From: Ignavibacteria bacterium
GTDB lineage: Bacteria > Bacteroidota > Ignavibacteria > Tepidaquicellales > Tepidaquicellaceae
DNA: 64,000 bases
Reading direction: 5' to 3'
NCBI GenBank assembly: GCA_041649015.1
Contig: JBAZNU010000005.1
Location: 1-64,000, forward strand
Position numbers and translations under genes: made by a program. Numbering within the stretch: the first letter of the stretch is position 1; each line of letters starts with the position of its first letter. Under the pieces are notes generated by a model. It was not told the DNA's origin. It did no database searches and was given only the letters and a program-made list of their open reading frames with translations. Positions 54,579-63,108 of this stretch are shown one piece after another.

Positions 54579-55607
54579 TCAATTTAATTCGACAAGTAAA
54601 TGTGTTTTCAAAGTTTGTTTCGAGTTAGCCGACTGACCTTGGGCAGAAAGCTTTAAGCCCATATTTATGTTTGTGCTTGTCTCTTTTCTAACGACGCATC
54701 CTCTGGTAAGGTCTATGCTTACTGTACCTGAACCGCCTGCTTCATCATTCGTCAGTTTAATAGTCATACCTTGTTGTTTTTCTTCTTTACTCAGGAATTC
54801 GATTCCAAGTGATGCAATAATATCAATAATTACATTATTTTCAGTGTTTACGTTATTAAGTTTATATCCCAGAATATTCTTGATTGGAAATACTGAAAGA
54901 TTTGTCTCCGTATCGAATGTCCAAGAAGAATCTTTATATACATCCTTATCAGGGAATTTCTGGTACTGGTTTTGAATTATAGATTTCAGAGCTTCCGAAC
55001 CCATTGATTCTTTTATCTTTGCTTTTTCATCAGGTTTTAGAGTATCTCCGAGAGCTTTGAAAATCTTTTCGTGAATCTGTTCAAGTTCAATAACTTCAGA
55101 TATTTCACCTTTTGGTGAGACTCTGAATTTAAACTCCTGACCAGCCAGAGCGTTATATTGAATAAAATCTATTTTTGCTGAAACAGAATCTTTAATGTTT
55201 GAGTTAAATGTCTGTGAAATAGAAGAATCCTTTGCAGTTATTTTTTCGGTTATGATAATACTGTCATATTTCATTTTAAAAGTAATATAACCTGAAGCGC
55301 TGACTTCTGCGACCTCCTGAGAGTAATAATAAGTCATCGATTGTTCGCTGGCAACTTCCTCATCTCCCGTACCCGGACTTTTTTCTGTAGAAAACGTTTT
55401 AGCGGTCATCTTATAATTAAATTTATCGCCTTGTTTAGGGAAATACTTCAAGGTTACTTTTTGACCGACGTCGTCAGTTTTTACGTATTCGCTTACATTT
55501 GATTTTACATCAGGTCTCTGACCATTCTCTTTTTTATCGCATGATGTTAGAGTTAAAATGGAAGAAATAAAGAACAAACTTAAAAATAAAATACTTAATT
55601 TTCTCAA
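54579..55607 (-). CDS. Putative lipoprotein, DUF6263-like
   Basis: 342 residues. A type II signal peptide with the lipobox LTLTSC places the lipidated Cys at residue 23. The mature part is beta-rich, with a FPKQGDKFNYKM block and repeated Ile/Thr strands, and resembles Bacteroidota DUF6263 lipoproteins of unknown function. The start is a TTG (55607) with GGAG about 10 nt upstream. It is anchored to a membrane, probably the outer one. Its stop overlaps the possible TTG start of upp, indicating coupling, though the functional link is unclear. Confidence 0.7.
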   Translation of the reverse strand: MRKLSILFLSLFFISSILTLTSCDKKENGQRPDVKSNVSEYVKTDDVGQKVTLKYFPKQGDKFNYKMTAKTFSTEKSPGTGDEEVASEQSMTYYYSQEVAEVSASGYITFKMKYDSIIITEKITAKDSSISQTFNSNIKDSVSAKIDFIQYNALAGQEFKFRVSPKGEISEVIELEQIHEKIFKALGDTLKPDEKAKIKESMGSEALKSIIQNQYQKFPDKDVYKDSSWTFDTETNLSVFPIKNILGYKLNNVNTENNVIIDIIASLGIEFLSKEEKQQGMTIKLTNDEAGGSGTVSIDLTRGCVVRKETSTNINMGLKLSAQGQSANSKQTLKTHLLVELN

Positions 55608-55735
55608 AATTTAGGTCTCCTTAATTATTAATATTATGAATAATATACTACTAATAAAAAGCATTTTCAAAGTAATATGGATTACAGTAGTCGGATTTTT
55701 AGACTTATCGAGTAATAAGTCTGAATGTATAAGAA

Positions 55736-55789
55736 GGTTGATCGGATTCGAATTCACCGAGGCGAACATAACAGTTTACTGATGAAACC
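55736..55789 (-). pseudogene. decayed tRNA-Cys copy
   Basis: Read leftward, it matches the 3' two-thirds of the tRNA-Cys at 55802-55875. It shares the aaactgttatg stretch and the T arm ttcgaatccgatc, and its acceptor end (aacc) is close to the gene's (acacc). It lacks the 5 nt ctgca that carry the anticodon, has about 4 extra bases (tgaa) in the T loop, and has lost the matching 5' acceptor strand. It cannot be a working tRNA. Confidence 0.7.
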
Positions 55790-55801
55790 AATTATAATAT
55801 G

Positions 55802-55875
55802 AGGTGTCGATCGGATTCGAACCGATGCATAACAGTTTTGCAGACTGCTCCCTTAAGCCACTTGGGTACGACACC
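55802..55875 (-). tRNA. tRNA-Cys (anticodon GCA)
   Basis: Leftward cloverleaf: acceptor ggtgtcg/cgacacc; D stem ccc/ggg; anticodon stem gcagt/actgt with loop ctGCAaa; T arm atcgg-ttcgaat-ccgat. The discriminator base is U73, a known identity element of tRNA-Cys. No CCA is encoded. Confidence 0.93.
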
Positions 55876-55893
55876 ATTAAAATAAAAGCAAAG

Positions 55894-55966
<73 letters not shown>

Positions 55967-55978
55967 ATAGAATACAAA

Positions 55979-56005
55979 ATTATACTTTAAAATAACTTTT
56001 TTCAA
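55979..56005 (-). promoter_or_regulatory. candidate promoter of the tRNA-Gly/tRNA-Cys unit
   Basis: Read leftward: TTGAAA (56005-56000), a 15-bp spacer, then a perfect TATAAT (55984-55979), ending 12 nt before the tRNA-Gly 5' end. The spacer is shorter than ideal. Confidence 0.45.
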
Positions 56006-56158
56006 GTCTTAAATGAATAATATTAGATGAGTGGAAATCAGTATAGCGGGCAAGAATACTACTAATTCTATTGCTTTTAAGGTAAAAATGTCTTAAAATT
56101 GATTTGCCATACATTGGATTTTAAAATAACATTTTTTATTAACTAAATAATAAATGCA

Positions 56159-58912
56159 ATGAGAAAACTATTCGCTTTCTTAATGCTGGCAATTTTTGTC
56201 AGTATTAGCTTTGAGGGTTTTGCACAAACGGGTCCATGGACTTGGCAACACCCCTCACCACAGGGTAACACATTACGCTGGGTAAAATACTGGGACGCAA
56301 ACAACTGGTATGCAGTTGGCTATGCAGGTACTTTTATGAAGACTACGAATGCAGGCACGAGCTGGACATGGACGCACGCAGCACACGGTTTATACGCTAC
56401 TTCGGGTCAGCATACAAACATTTATCACGCTCATTTTTTTGATCAAACAACCGGGTTAGCGTTTGGGTCAGCCAATTCAACTTCGGGTACAAATGGTATC
56501 TGGAGAACGACAAACGGCGGTACAAACTGGGATACAACAAGCATGACTCCTTACGTTTCGGGTACATTCTATTTTGCTTCATTTGTCAGCAGCACATTAG
56601 GATATGCCTGTGCAACGAGTGCTCCTTATGTTTTCCGCACAATAGACGGCGGAATGAGCTGGACGGGTGTGACTACAGCAGGAGGTTCATCATATGATAT
56701 TCACGCATTTGACTCATTGAATATCATCGTTGCTTCATCATCAGGTAACGTCAGGAGAACAACAAATGGAGGTGCTAACTGGACAGCAATTTCAACAGGT
56801 ACATCAGCGACATTGTACAGGATATTATTTGCAGATGCAAACACAGGCTATGTTTCCGGATCATCCACAGCATTCAGAGTAACAACAGATGCAGGATTAA
56901 CCTGGACAACCCCTGCAAACTCAGGATTAGCAGCTTCAACGTTTTACGATATTGATATAAAATCAACAGCAGTTTCAACGAACAAATTAGATGAAAGTTT
57001 TGACGACGTTACATTCCCGCCAACAGGCTGGAGTTCAGTTAACGTACTCGGTACGAGTGTTTGGTCACGTTCTACAAGCCAGTTTCATTCGGGTGCTGCA
57101 AGTGCATATATTTCCTATCAATCAACGGGAGGTGACGACTGGTTAATTACCAAAAAAGTAAATGGTATCGTTGCCGGTGACTCATTAGTATTTTGGTGGA
57201 AAAATGCATTTTCGGCACAATATCCTCCAGATTCTTTGTACATTAGAGTATCTACGACTGATTCAATGCCGGCGAGTTTTACAAATCTGATTGCAGGATT
57301 AAATACAGCAGATACTACAGTTGCTCCTTACACATGGAAGAGATTCTCATATCCATTAAATGCTTATGCAGGTCAAAATATTTATGTTGCTTTCCGTCAT
57401 ATTAACGACGATGGCAATGGCGGTTATCTTGATGACGTATCAATAGGAGCACAGCTTCCGCCAGTAATGTCATCAAACATATATTTAACAGGTAACAGTT
57501 TTAGTGTATATAAAACAACTGACGTTGGTGCAACATGGACAGCAATTGATTTTCTAGGTCCTGTTTCTTCACAACCATGGACAAGCACATATTATTCCAC
57601 CGATATGATTCCAGGAAATAATGAAGACTTTATTACCGGTGGAGCATTTGGTTTGTTTAACAAAAAATCTACGACAAACACAGTATATACATATTTAATG
57701 AAACCCGGAGCGCACAATGACGTTTGGGCGGCAAGTTCAACGGGTACGGTAATTGCAGTTGGTGCACCGACAGTAGCAGGTTCATCTTTCGATCAGATAG
57801 TAAGGTCAACAAACGGTGGTACAACATGGGAAGTTGTTCCTTATTCAGCTACATCTACAGCCGCTTTTAACTGTATTCAGATGATTGACAATAATACTGG
57901 CTGGATTTGCGGTACGCGAGGTGGCGTTTATAAGACAACAAACGGTGGATTGAACTGGGATTCAGTGGTAGTTGATGGTTCAACAAGTTCTGTTACTTTC
58001 CGTAAGGTAGATTTCGTAAATGCCAATACTGGCTGGTTATTCTCTACCTTTACAAATACAGTATCAGACTCTGCAACAATTTGGAAGACGACTAATGCCG
58101 GTGCAAACTGGACTAGGCAATATTTAGTTCTATCAGGCTCTAGCAGAGGCGTTTATGGTGCAGACATGGTCAGTGCAACACACGGTACGCTTGTTAACTA
58201 CACACCGAGACCATATCATACCACAGACGGCGGTGATACGTGGACCCTTGATACATTAGCGGATACATTTGGTGGTTACCTTTATGATGTACAGATGTTT
58301 ACACCGACTTTAGGCTATGCAGTTGGAAGCAGCGGCAAAGTTTACAAAACAACAAACGGTACATTCTGGGATACACTATCAATTCCGACAAGAAGTTATA
58401 CGAACTACAGTATTTATATGATAAGCCCGAGTGCGGGTTATATTGCCGGATCATCAGGAACCGCATTTGCAACAACGGATGGCGGAGCAACATGGACACT
58501 ATCGAATACAAACGGTGCGACTATGAATGATGTATACGTAACTTCGGATACAAAGGCATTTATAGTTGGTTCAAATGGATACATTTTAAAGAACAACAAT
58601 ATCCTTACCGGAATTGCAGGCAACCAGGGTGCTGAATTGCCATTAAAGTATTCGCTTGAGCAGAACTATCCAAATCCGTTCAATCCGACAACTACAATCA
58701 AGTTCTCATTACCGAAGGCCGGAATAGTTACGTTAAAGATTTATGACGTAGCAGGCCGCGAAGTTATGAGACTCATCAACAATCAGAATATGAACGCAGG
58801 ATATCAGACACAGCTGTTTAACGGCTCTATGATGTCTTCCGGTGTTTATTTCTATTCACTGCTTGTTGATAATAACTTAATAGCGACAAAGAAGATGGTT
58901 CTCGTAAAATAA
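56159..58912 (+). CDS. Large secreted Ycf48-like/adhesin protein with T9SS sorting domain
   Basis: 917 residues. Signal peptide at about 1-22 (FAFLMLAIFVSISFEGFAQ). There are many Ycf48/BNR blades, each ending in TTNGG(T/A)(N/T)W or similar, split into two propeller regions (about 25-275 and 440-810). Inserted between them (about 278-435) is a jelly-roll region with FPPTGWSSVN, DDWLITKKV and YLDDVSIG, the pattern of the cleaved-adhesin/choice-of-anchor J domain. The C-terminus (about 825-917) is a T9SS type A sorting domain with LEQNYPNPFNPTTTI and a final KKMVLVK. Probably cell-surface or secreted; ligand unknown. Confidence 0.88.
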   Translation: MRKLFAFLMLAIFVSISFEGFAQTGPWTWQHPSPQGNTLRWVKYWDANNWYAVGYAGTFMKTTNAGTSWTWTHAAHGLYATSGQHTNIYHAHFFDQTTGLAFGSANSTSGTNGIWRTTNGGTNWDTTSMTPYVSGTFYFASFVSSTLGYACATSAPYVFRTIDGGMSWTGVTTAGGSSYDIHAFDSLNIIVASSSGNVRRTTNGGANWTAISTGTSATLYRILFADANTGYVSGSSTAFRVTTDAGLTWTTPANSGLAASTFYDIDIKSTAVSTNKLDESFDDVTFPPTGWSSVNVLGTSVWSRSTSQFHSGAASAYISYQSTGGDDWLITKKVNGIVAGDSLVFWWKNAFSAQYPPDSLYIRVSTTDSMPASFTNLIAGLNTADTTVAPYTWKRFSYPLNAYAGQNIYVAFRHINDDGNGGYLDDVSIGAQLPPVMSSNIYLTGNSFSVYKTTDVGATWTAIDFLGPVSSQPWTSTYYSTDMIPGNNEDFITGGAFGLFNKKSTTNTVYTYLMKPGAHNDVWAASSTGTVIAVGAPTVAGSSFDQIVRSTNGGTTWEVVPYSATSTAAFNCIQMIDNNTGWICGTRGGVYKTTNGGLNWDSVVVDGSTSSVTFRKVDFVNANTGWLFSTFTNTVSDSATIWKTTNAGANWTRQYLVLSGSSRGVYGADMVSATHGTLVNYTPRPYHTTDGGDTWTLDTLADTFGGYLYDVQMFTPTLGYAVGSSGKVYKTTNGTFWDTLSIPTRSYTNYSIYMISPSAGYIAGSSGTAFATTDGGATWTLSNTNGATMNDVYVTSDTKAFIVGSNGYILKNNNILTGIAGNQGAELPLKYSLEQNYPNPFNPTTTIKFSLPKAGIVTLKIYDVAGREVMRLINNQNMNAGYQTQLFNGSMMSSGVYFYSLLVDNNLIATKKMVLVK

Positions 58913-58962
58913 GAATCAAATTTTTCAATCCAGTTTGTAAGGGCTGGAAATTATAATAAAAA

Positions 58963-58990
58963 GGTGCCGGTGAAAACCGGCACCTTTTTT
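58963..58990 (+). terminator. Rho-independent terminator
   Basis: 9-bp stem ggtgccggt/accggcacc with a gaaa tetraloop and a run of T. It lies 50 nt after the cargo gene stop. Confidence 0.92.
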
Positions 58991-59285
58991 ATTGGCAAAA
59001 AGTTACATCCACAGTTTTTCACTTTATTAAGAAGGATGTAAGAACAAAATATGCGCACTTTATGCGCACTTTATGCGCACTTTATGCGCACTTTATGCGC
59101 ACTTTCATGTAAATAATGTACTATAAAAGAGTTTTCGAATTTAAAAATGTATAGATATTCCGGTAAAAATTTCAAAATTATTTCATTTTGACAGATAAGC
59201 TTATTAACATATTTCGAGAATAATGACATAGTAAGATAGAATTATTTCAATTTTCTTATTCGATATTTTTATTTACTTTAGATAT
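58991..59285. other. intergenic spacer with 11-bp tandem repeat
   Basis: Contains the atgcgcacttt array (59051-59105) and otherwise A/T-rich DNA in front of the aminotransferase gene. No gene is seen. Confidence 0.65.
59051..59105. repeat. 11-bp tandem repeat, five perfect copies
   Basis: Unit atgcgcacttt repeated exactly five times (59051, 59062, 59073, 59084, 59095). The period is close to the helical pitch, so each unit faces the same side of the DNA. Confidence 0.95.
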
Positions 59286-60452
59286 ATGTTCTCAAAAAGA
59301 TTGAATATTAATGTAGAACCGAATGAGCTGACACTTCTTTATTATGCAAAGAGGAAATACAATGAGAGGATTATTGATTTGACGTCAACGAATCCGACGA
59401 AGTTGGGTTTTAGTTATGATACAAAGCAGATTGTAAAGCATTTTATAGATGAAAGGTCGCTTGTATATGAACCTGACCCGCAAGGATTGCTTTCAGCAAG
59501 AGAAGAAATAGCTGTATATTATACTGAAATCGGGAAATATGTACATCCTGAAGACATATTTATTGTTCCGAGCACGAGTGAGGCTTATTCATATTTATTC
59601 AAGCTGCTGCTTGATTCTGATGAGGAGGTACTAATACCTCAGCCATGTTATCCGCTCTTTGAGTTTCTTGCGAAACTTGACATGGGCAGGGTTGTTTATT
59701 ATCCATTGGTATATGATTACAGGGACGGGTGGACACCGGATTTTAAAGTGCTTGAGAAGAAGATAACTTCGAAAACAAAAGCAATATTAATTATAAATCC
59801 AAACAATCCCACCGGATCATATTTAAAGAAAGATGATTATAAAAGATTCAATATGTTATCTGAAAAGTACAATCTTTCGCTGATTGTGGATGAAGTTTTT
59901 TCGGATTACGAAATAAGTGCGGCTGAAACAGCGTTGAAATCAGCGGCAGGAACTGAAAGTAGTATGGCTTTCATACTTAACGGTTTTTCAAAGATGCTGG
60001 GTTTACCTCAGATGAAATTCGGATGGATATTGATACAGGGTGAGGAAGGGAAAAAGCAAGAAGCAATAAAGAGGCTTGAAGTAATAGCGGATACATATCT
60101 TTCGGTTGCTACACCGATACAGTATGCTGCAAAGATACTATTTAAAACGAGGGAAAAGATACAAGAAGAAATAAAACAAAGAATAAGTCGAAACTATGAT
60201 TTATTAAAGACAAAGTATCTTTTAAATCCTGATATTAGGGTGTTAAATTGTGAGGGAGGGTGGTCAGGAATACTAAATTATGAGAATCTGTTGATTCCGG
60301 AGGATGAGTATGTGTTTAAGCTGCTGGACACGAAAAATGTATTAATACATCCAGGATATTATTATGATTTCTTTACGGAGGGCTATGCGGTTTTAAGTTT
60401 GCTGACAAAACCAGAAGAAATGGAGGAAGGGTTAGACAGGATATGCGGTTAA
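59286..60452 (+). CDS. Class I/II PLP-dependent aminotransferase
   Basis: 388 residues. The fold type I aminotransferase pattern is clear: LTSTNPTKLGF at the start, YEPDPQGLLSAREEIA, PQPCYPLFEF, INPNNPTGSYL with the cofactor Asn, LIVDEVFSDYE with the cofactor Asp, and GFSKMLGLPQMKFGW with the PLP Lys. The substrate is not determined. The overall style resembles alanine, aspartate or aromatic aminotransferases. It has no operon partner, and the next gene starts 147 bp downstream. Confidence 0.88.
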   Translation: MFSKRLNINVEPNELTLLYYAKRKYNERIIDLTSTNPTKLGFSYDTKQIVKHFIDERSLVYEPDPQGLLSAREEIAVYYTEIGKYVHPEDIFIVPSTSEAYSYLFKLLLDSDEEVLIPQPCYPLFEFLAKLDMGRVVYYPLVYDYRDGWTPDFKVLEKKITSKTKAILIINPNNPTGSYLKKDDYKRFNMLSEKYNLSLIVDEVFSDYEISAAETALKSAAGTESSMAFILNGFSKMLGLPQMKFGWILIQGEEGKKQEAIKRLEVIADTYLSVATPIQYAAKILFKTREKIQEEIKQRISRNYDLLKTKYLLNPDIRVLNCEGGWSGILNYENLLIPEDEYVFKLLDTKNVLIHPGYYYDFFTEGYAVLSLLTKPEEMEEGLDRICG

Positions 60453-60599
60453 AAGGTGAACAATATAAGTGAACAGGGAGCAAAACAATGAAAAAAGTGT
60501 TCAAAAAACGTGGATTTTGAAAGAAAATAATTCGTATATATGTTGAAATATTGGAATATTCAAAGTATTTTTAAAAAGTAATTAAAAGAAGGAGTTAAA

Positions 60600-61139
60600 T
60601 TGACAAAACTACGGTTAGCGGTACTCGCAGTTTTGTTTTCATTCACGTTTAGTGGTGTGTTTGGTACAACAAATTTGAGCAATGTCTCAAATTCAACGAC
60701 TGAACAGACTTCTAATCAACAGAAGAAGAAAACAAAGAAGAGTACAAAGAAGAAGAAATCTTCGGGAAAGAAAAAATCTACAACAAAGAAGAAATCAACT
60801 TCAAAGAAGAAATCAACTTCAAAGAAGAAATCAACTTCGAAGAAGAAATCAACTTCGAAGAAGAAATCAACTTCGAAGAAAAAATCTACAAAGAAGAAGA
60901 ACACAAAGTCAAAGGGCAAGAAGAAGAGTTCAAAGAGAAAGACGACAAGAACTACAACGACTACTCCAAGGACATACACGCCGAGTGACAACAACGGAAA
61001 CACATACACTCCTCCTAAAAAGTATGAACCCGAGAAAAAAGATTCAGAAAATCAAGGCAGAGAGTATAACCGCGAAGAGAAGACTTCTGAATCACCGGTT
61101 AAGAAGGAACCAAAGAAAGAAGAAAGCGGTAATAATTAA
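60600..61139 (+). CDS. Exported Lys/Ser/Thr-rich repeat protein
   Basis: 179 residues. It starts at TTG 60600, supported by an AAGGAG ribosome binding site 6 to 8 nt upstream. Signal peptide at about 1-22 (LRLAVLAVLFSFTFSGVFG). A very basic region (about 40-115) follows with five full KKKSTS hexamers encoded by an 18-bp DNA repeat (60786-60875). The tail (120-179) is Pro, Thr, Glu and Lys rich. It resembles histone H1-like or AlgP-like Lys-rich repeats only in composition. The signal peptide argues for an envelope role, perhaps binding anionic polymers, which is inference. It is followed by a strong terminator. Confidence 0.72.
   Translation: MTKLRLAVLAVLFSFTFSGVFGTTNLSNVSNSTTEQTSNQQKKKTKKSTKKKKSSGKKKSTTKKKSTSKKKSTSKKKSTSKKKSTSKKKSTSKKKSTKKKNTKSKGKKKSSKRKTTRTTTTTPRTYTPSDNNGNTYTPPKKYEPEKKDSENQGREYNREEKTSESPVKKEPKKEESGNN
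60786..60875 (+). repeat. 18-bp in-frame tandem repeat, five units
   Basis: Units aagaagaaatcaacttc(a/g) encode KKKSTS. The first two end in a and the last three in g. In-frame repeats like this can expand or contract by slippage. Confidence 0.9.
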
Positions 61140-61166
61140 TTTGTGTTTTTCGGATTTCGAGAAATT

Positions 61167-61192
61167 AAAACCCGTCGTAAGACGGGTTTTTT
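61167..61192 (+). terminator. Rho-independent terminator of the Lys-rich protein gene
   Basis: 10-bp stem aaaacccgtc/gacgggtttt with a gtaa loop and T tail. Confidence 0.92.
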
Positions 61193-61194
61193 CG

Positions 61195-61278
61195 TTTAGT
61201 GATACTTCGAAAAATTAGTGAAAGAGATATAGAGAATACTCTTCCAAGCAAGAGCTTAAGAAAGAGGTGAAAAATTCA
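61195..61278. repeat. about 83-bp imperfect direct repeat, copy 1
   Basis: Begins tttagtga, contains aaaaattagtga and the block ccaagcaagagctt, and ends gaggtgaaaaattc. It is paired with 61324-61406. Confidence 0.75.
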
Positions 61279-61289
61279 AGTTTAATATG

Positions 61290-61323
61290 AAAGAGGCTGA
61301 CCTTTTGGGGCAGCCTCTTTTTA
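61290..61323 (+). terminator. hairpin with T tract
   Basis: 10-bp stem aaagaggctg (61290-61299) with cagcctcttt (61311-61320), an 11-nt loop, and a T-rich tail. It lies about 150 nt beyond the Lys-rich gene and could be a second terminator or end a small transcript. Confidence 0.7.
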
Positions 61324-61406
61324 TTTAGTGTCACATTTAAAAATTAGTGAGAGCGATATGGTAATTAAACCTTCCCAAGCAAGAGCTTGGGAAGGAGGTA
61401 TAAAAT
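61324..61406. repeat. about 83-bp imperfect direct repeat, copy 2
   Basis: Second copy of 61195-61278. It includes a perfect 10-bp hairpin, ccttcccaag (61370-61379) with cttgggaagg (61386-61395), around a caagag loop. Read leftward it could terminate the next gene. Confidence 0.75.
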
Positions 61407-61417
61407 CTGATGTTAAA

Positions 61418-62917
61418 TTATTTTACGAGCATCATTTTCTTAGTAGCGTGGAAAGATTCAGATTTTAGTGTATAAAAATAAACACCGCTAACGAGTTTTG
61501 ATGCATTGAAATTGATAGTGTATTCACCTGCCTGTCTGAATTCATTAACGAGAGATGAAATTTCTCTTCCGAGTGCGTCGTATATTTTGAGAGAAACAAA
61601 TCCGTTTTTAGGAATAGAGAAACGAATATTTGTGACAGGATTAAAGGGATTCGGATAATTATCATACAGCTTGTATTCACCTGGAGCTGAGTTAAATTCA
61701 TTTCCAATACCTGTTAGTCCTGACGGATTATAAAGATCGATAAACTGGAAATTTGAAGCTGATGCGATTGTTCTAATTAAAGCCCCTGTAGTATCATCAA
61801 TTTCATGAACACCGGTTCCGTTTGTAGCAAGATAGTTACCGTTACCGAGTTTATAAACACCACGATTTCCGGTTATGGCATTGAAAGTGTTTAAATACGT
61901 TCCTACGGAATCGAAGAATACGAGACCTGATGGAGAACTAAAGCCACATATTGCAATAATACCGCCTTGAAGTTTAATCATTTGCTGTGGAAAAGCGAGA
62001 GAAGAAGACGAAATAAATGTAGATAAGAATGTACCACTTAAATCGTATTTCTGAACATCATTCGTCCCGGAAGAATTACCAATCAGATATTCAGAATTTC
62101 TCTGTATGATATAAAACGGGCTGTTCAGAGTTCCTACCGGAATAAAAGCTCCCATAGGAACACCACCAGTATCAAAAAGCTGAATAGTATTCTGGTTTGC
62201 ACCTGAGCCGACTGTAACGAGGAGTTTATTATCCGGTCTAAAGAAAACGCCTCTGATGTTATCTATAATAGACGGATTTGGGCCTCCAGTTGGAGCGTAC
62301 GTTCTGATGAAGACGCCGCTTGTATCAAATTCCTGGACAGCATCGCTTATCTGGTCAGCAACCATGATTGTACCCCAAGGTGATTCAAATGCATGTCTTG
62401 GACTATTTAATGTCCCAGGTGTACTCGGTATAAAATCAGGGTCTATCAAATCACCCGTTTGAGAATCAAAAGCATAAACCTTGTCATTAGTCCATTCAGG
62501 AATCAAAAGCCAAAAGGAACTTCGACTTTGAGATGAAACCACAGGATTAAATAAACCACCAGTATTGTCGACTACATTTCCATTACCGTAATCAATTCTT
62601 GACTTTGAAAGGTCGAAGGATGAAACGATATCACTGTGGAAAGCAGTATAAGCTCCATTGTAGATATTGTACCTGTCAACGATAACAGTATAAACAACCT
62701 GTCCGTTCTCCACACCCTTAGCTTCAATGAATTTAAAATCTTCAGTATAAATTCTTAAAGGATGACCGAGAGTGGACGCTAATTGTTCTGCCTGTTTTTG
62801 TACAGCAGGGTTTAATTCTGCTCTTGTATAAACAGTATTAAAATCTTCGATTGGAGCTGTAAAACCAATTGCTGAAATTAACAGCAAAGCAACTAATGAG
62901 AGAGTTTTAAGTTTCAT
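61418..62917 (-). CDS. Secreted NHL-like beta-propeller protein with T9SS sorting domain
   Basis: 499 residues. Signal peptide at about 1-20 (LSLVALLLISAIGFTA). Residues 130-400 show propeller-type blades (VYAFDSQTGDL, VQEFDTSGVFIRTY, IQLFDTGGVPMGAF, VQKYDLSGTFLSTF, LVFFDSVGTYLNTF), closest in style to NHL/SMP-30-like repeats. The T9SS sorting domain runs from about 410: LYDNYPNPFNPVTNI, IYDALGREIS, SGVYFYTL, and a final KKMMLVK. It is exported by type IX secretion; the ligand is unknown. Confidence 0.88.
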   Translation of the reverse strand: MKLKTLSLVALLLISAIGFTAPIEDFNTVYTRAELNPAVQKQAEQLASTLGHPLRIYTEDFKFIEAKGVENGQVVYTVIVDRYNIYNGAYTAFHSDIVSSFDLSKSRIDYGNGNVVDNTGGLFNPVVSSQSRSSFWLLIPEWTNDKVYAFDSQTGDLIDPDFIPSTPGTLNSPRHAFESPWGTIMVADQISDAVQEFDTSGVFIRTYAPTGGPNPSIIDNIRGVFFRPDNKLLVTVGSGANQNTIQLFDTGGVPMGAFIPVGTLNSPFYIIQRNSEYLIGNSSGTNDVQKYDLSGTFLSTFISSSSLAFPQQMIKLQGGIIAICGFSSPSGLVFFDSVGTYLNTFNAITGNRGVYKLGNGNYLATNGTGVHEIDDTTGALIRTIASASNFQFIDLYNPSGLTGIGNEFNSAPGEYKLYDNYPNPFNPVTNIRFSIPKNGFVSLKIYDALGREISSLVNEFRQAGEYTINFNASKLVSGVYFYTLKSESFHATKKMMLVK

Positions 62918-63108
62918 AATAATAAAATTAGTTTAACATAGTATTAATATAACAAATATTTACATAAATTAAATTATAATAAAATTCAATAAATAATTGT
63001 TCAAAATATACACAAAACATATCAGAAATTTTTAGAAAATTAATGTAAAAAATGATTTCTGTATTTAATGTAATTTTTTAATTGTTTATATTTAACATTT
63101 ATGTTTTT

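Noticed and set aside
60682..61218. Arg-rich 178-residue frame overlapping the Lys-rich protein
   Set aside because: It is the +1 shadow of the repeat-coding gene. The frame at 60600 has a signal peptide and a ribosome binding site.
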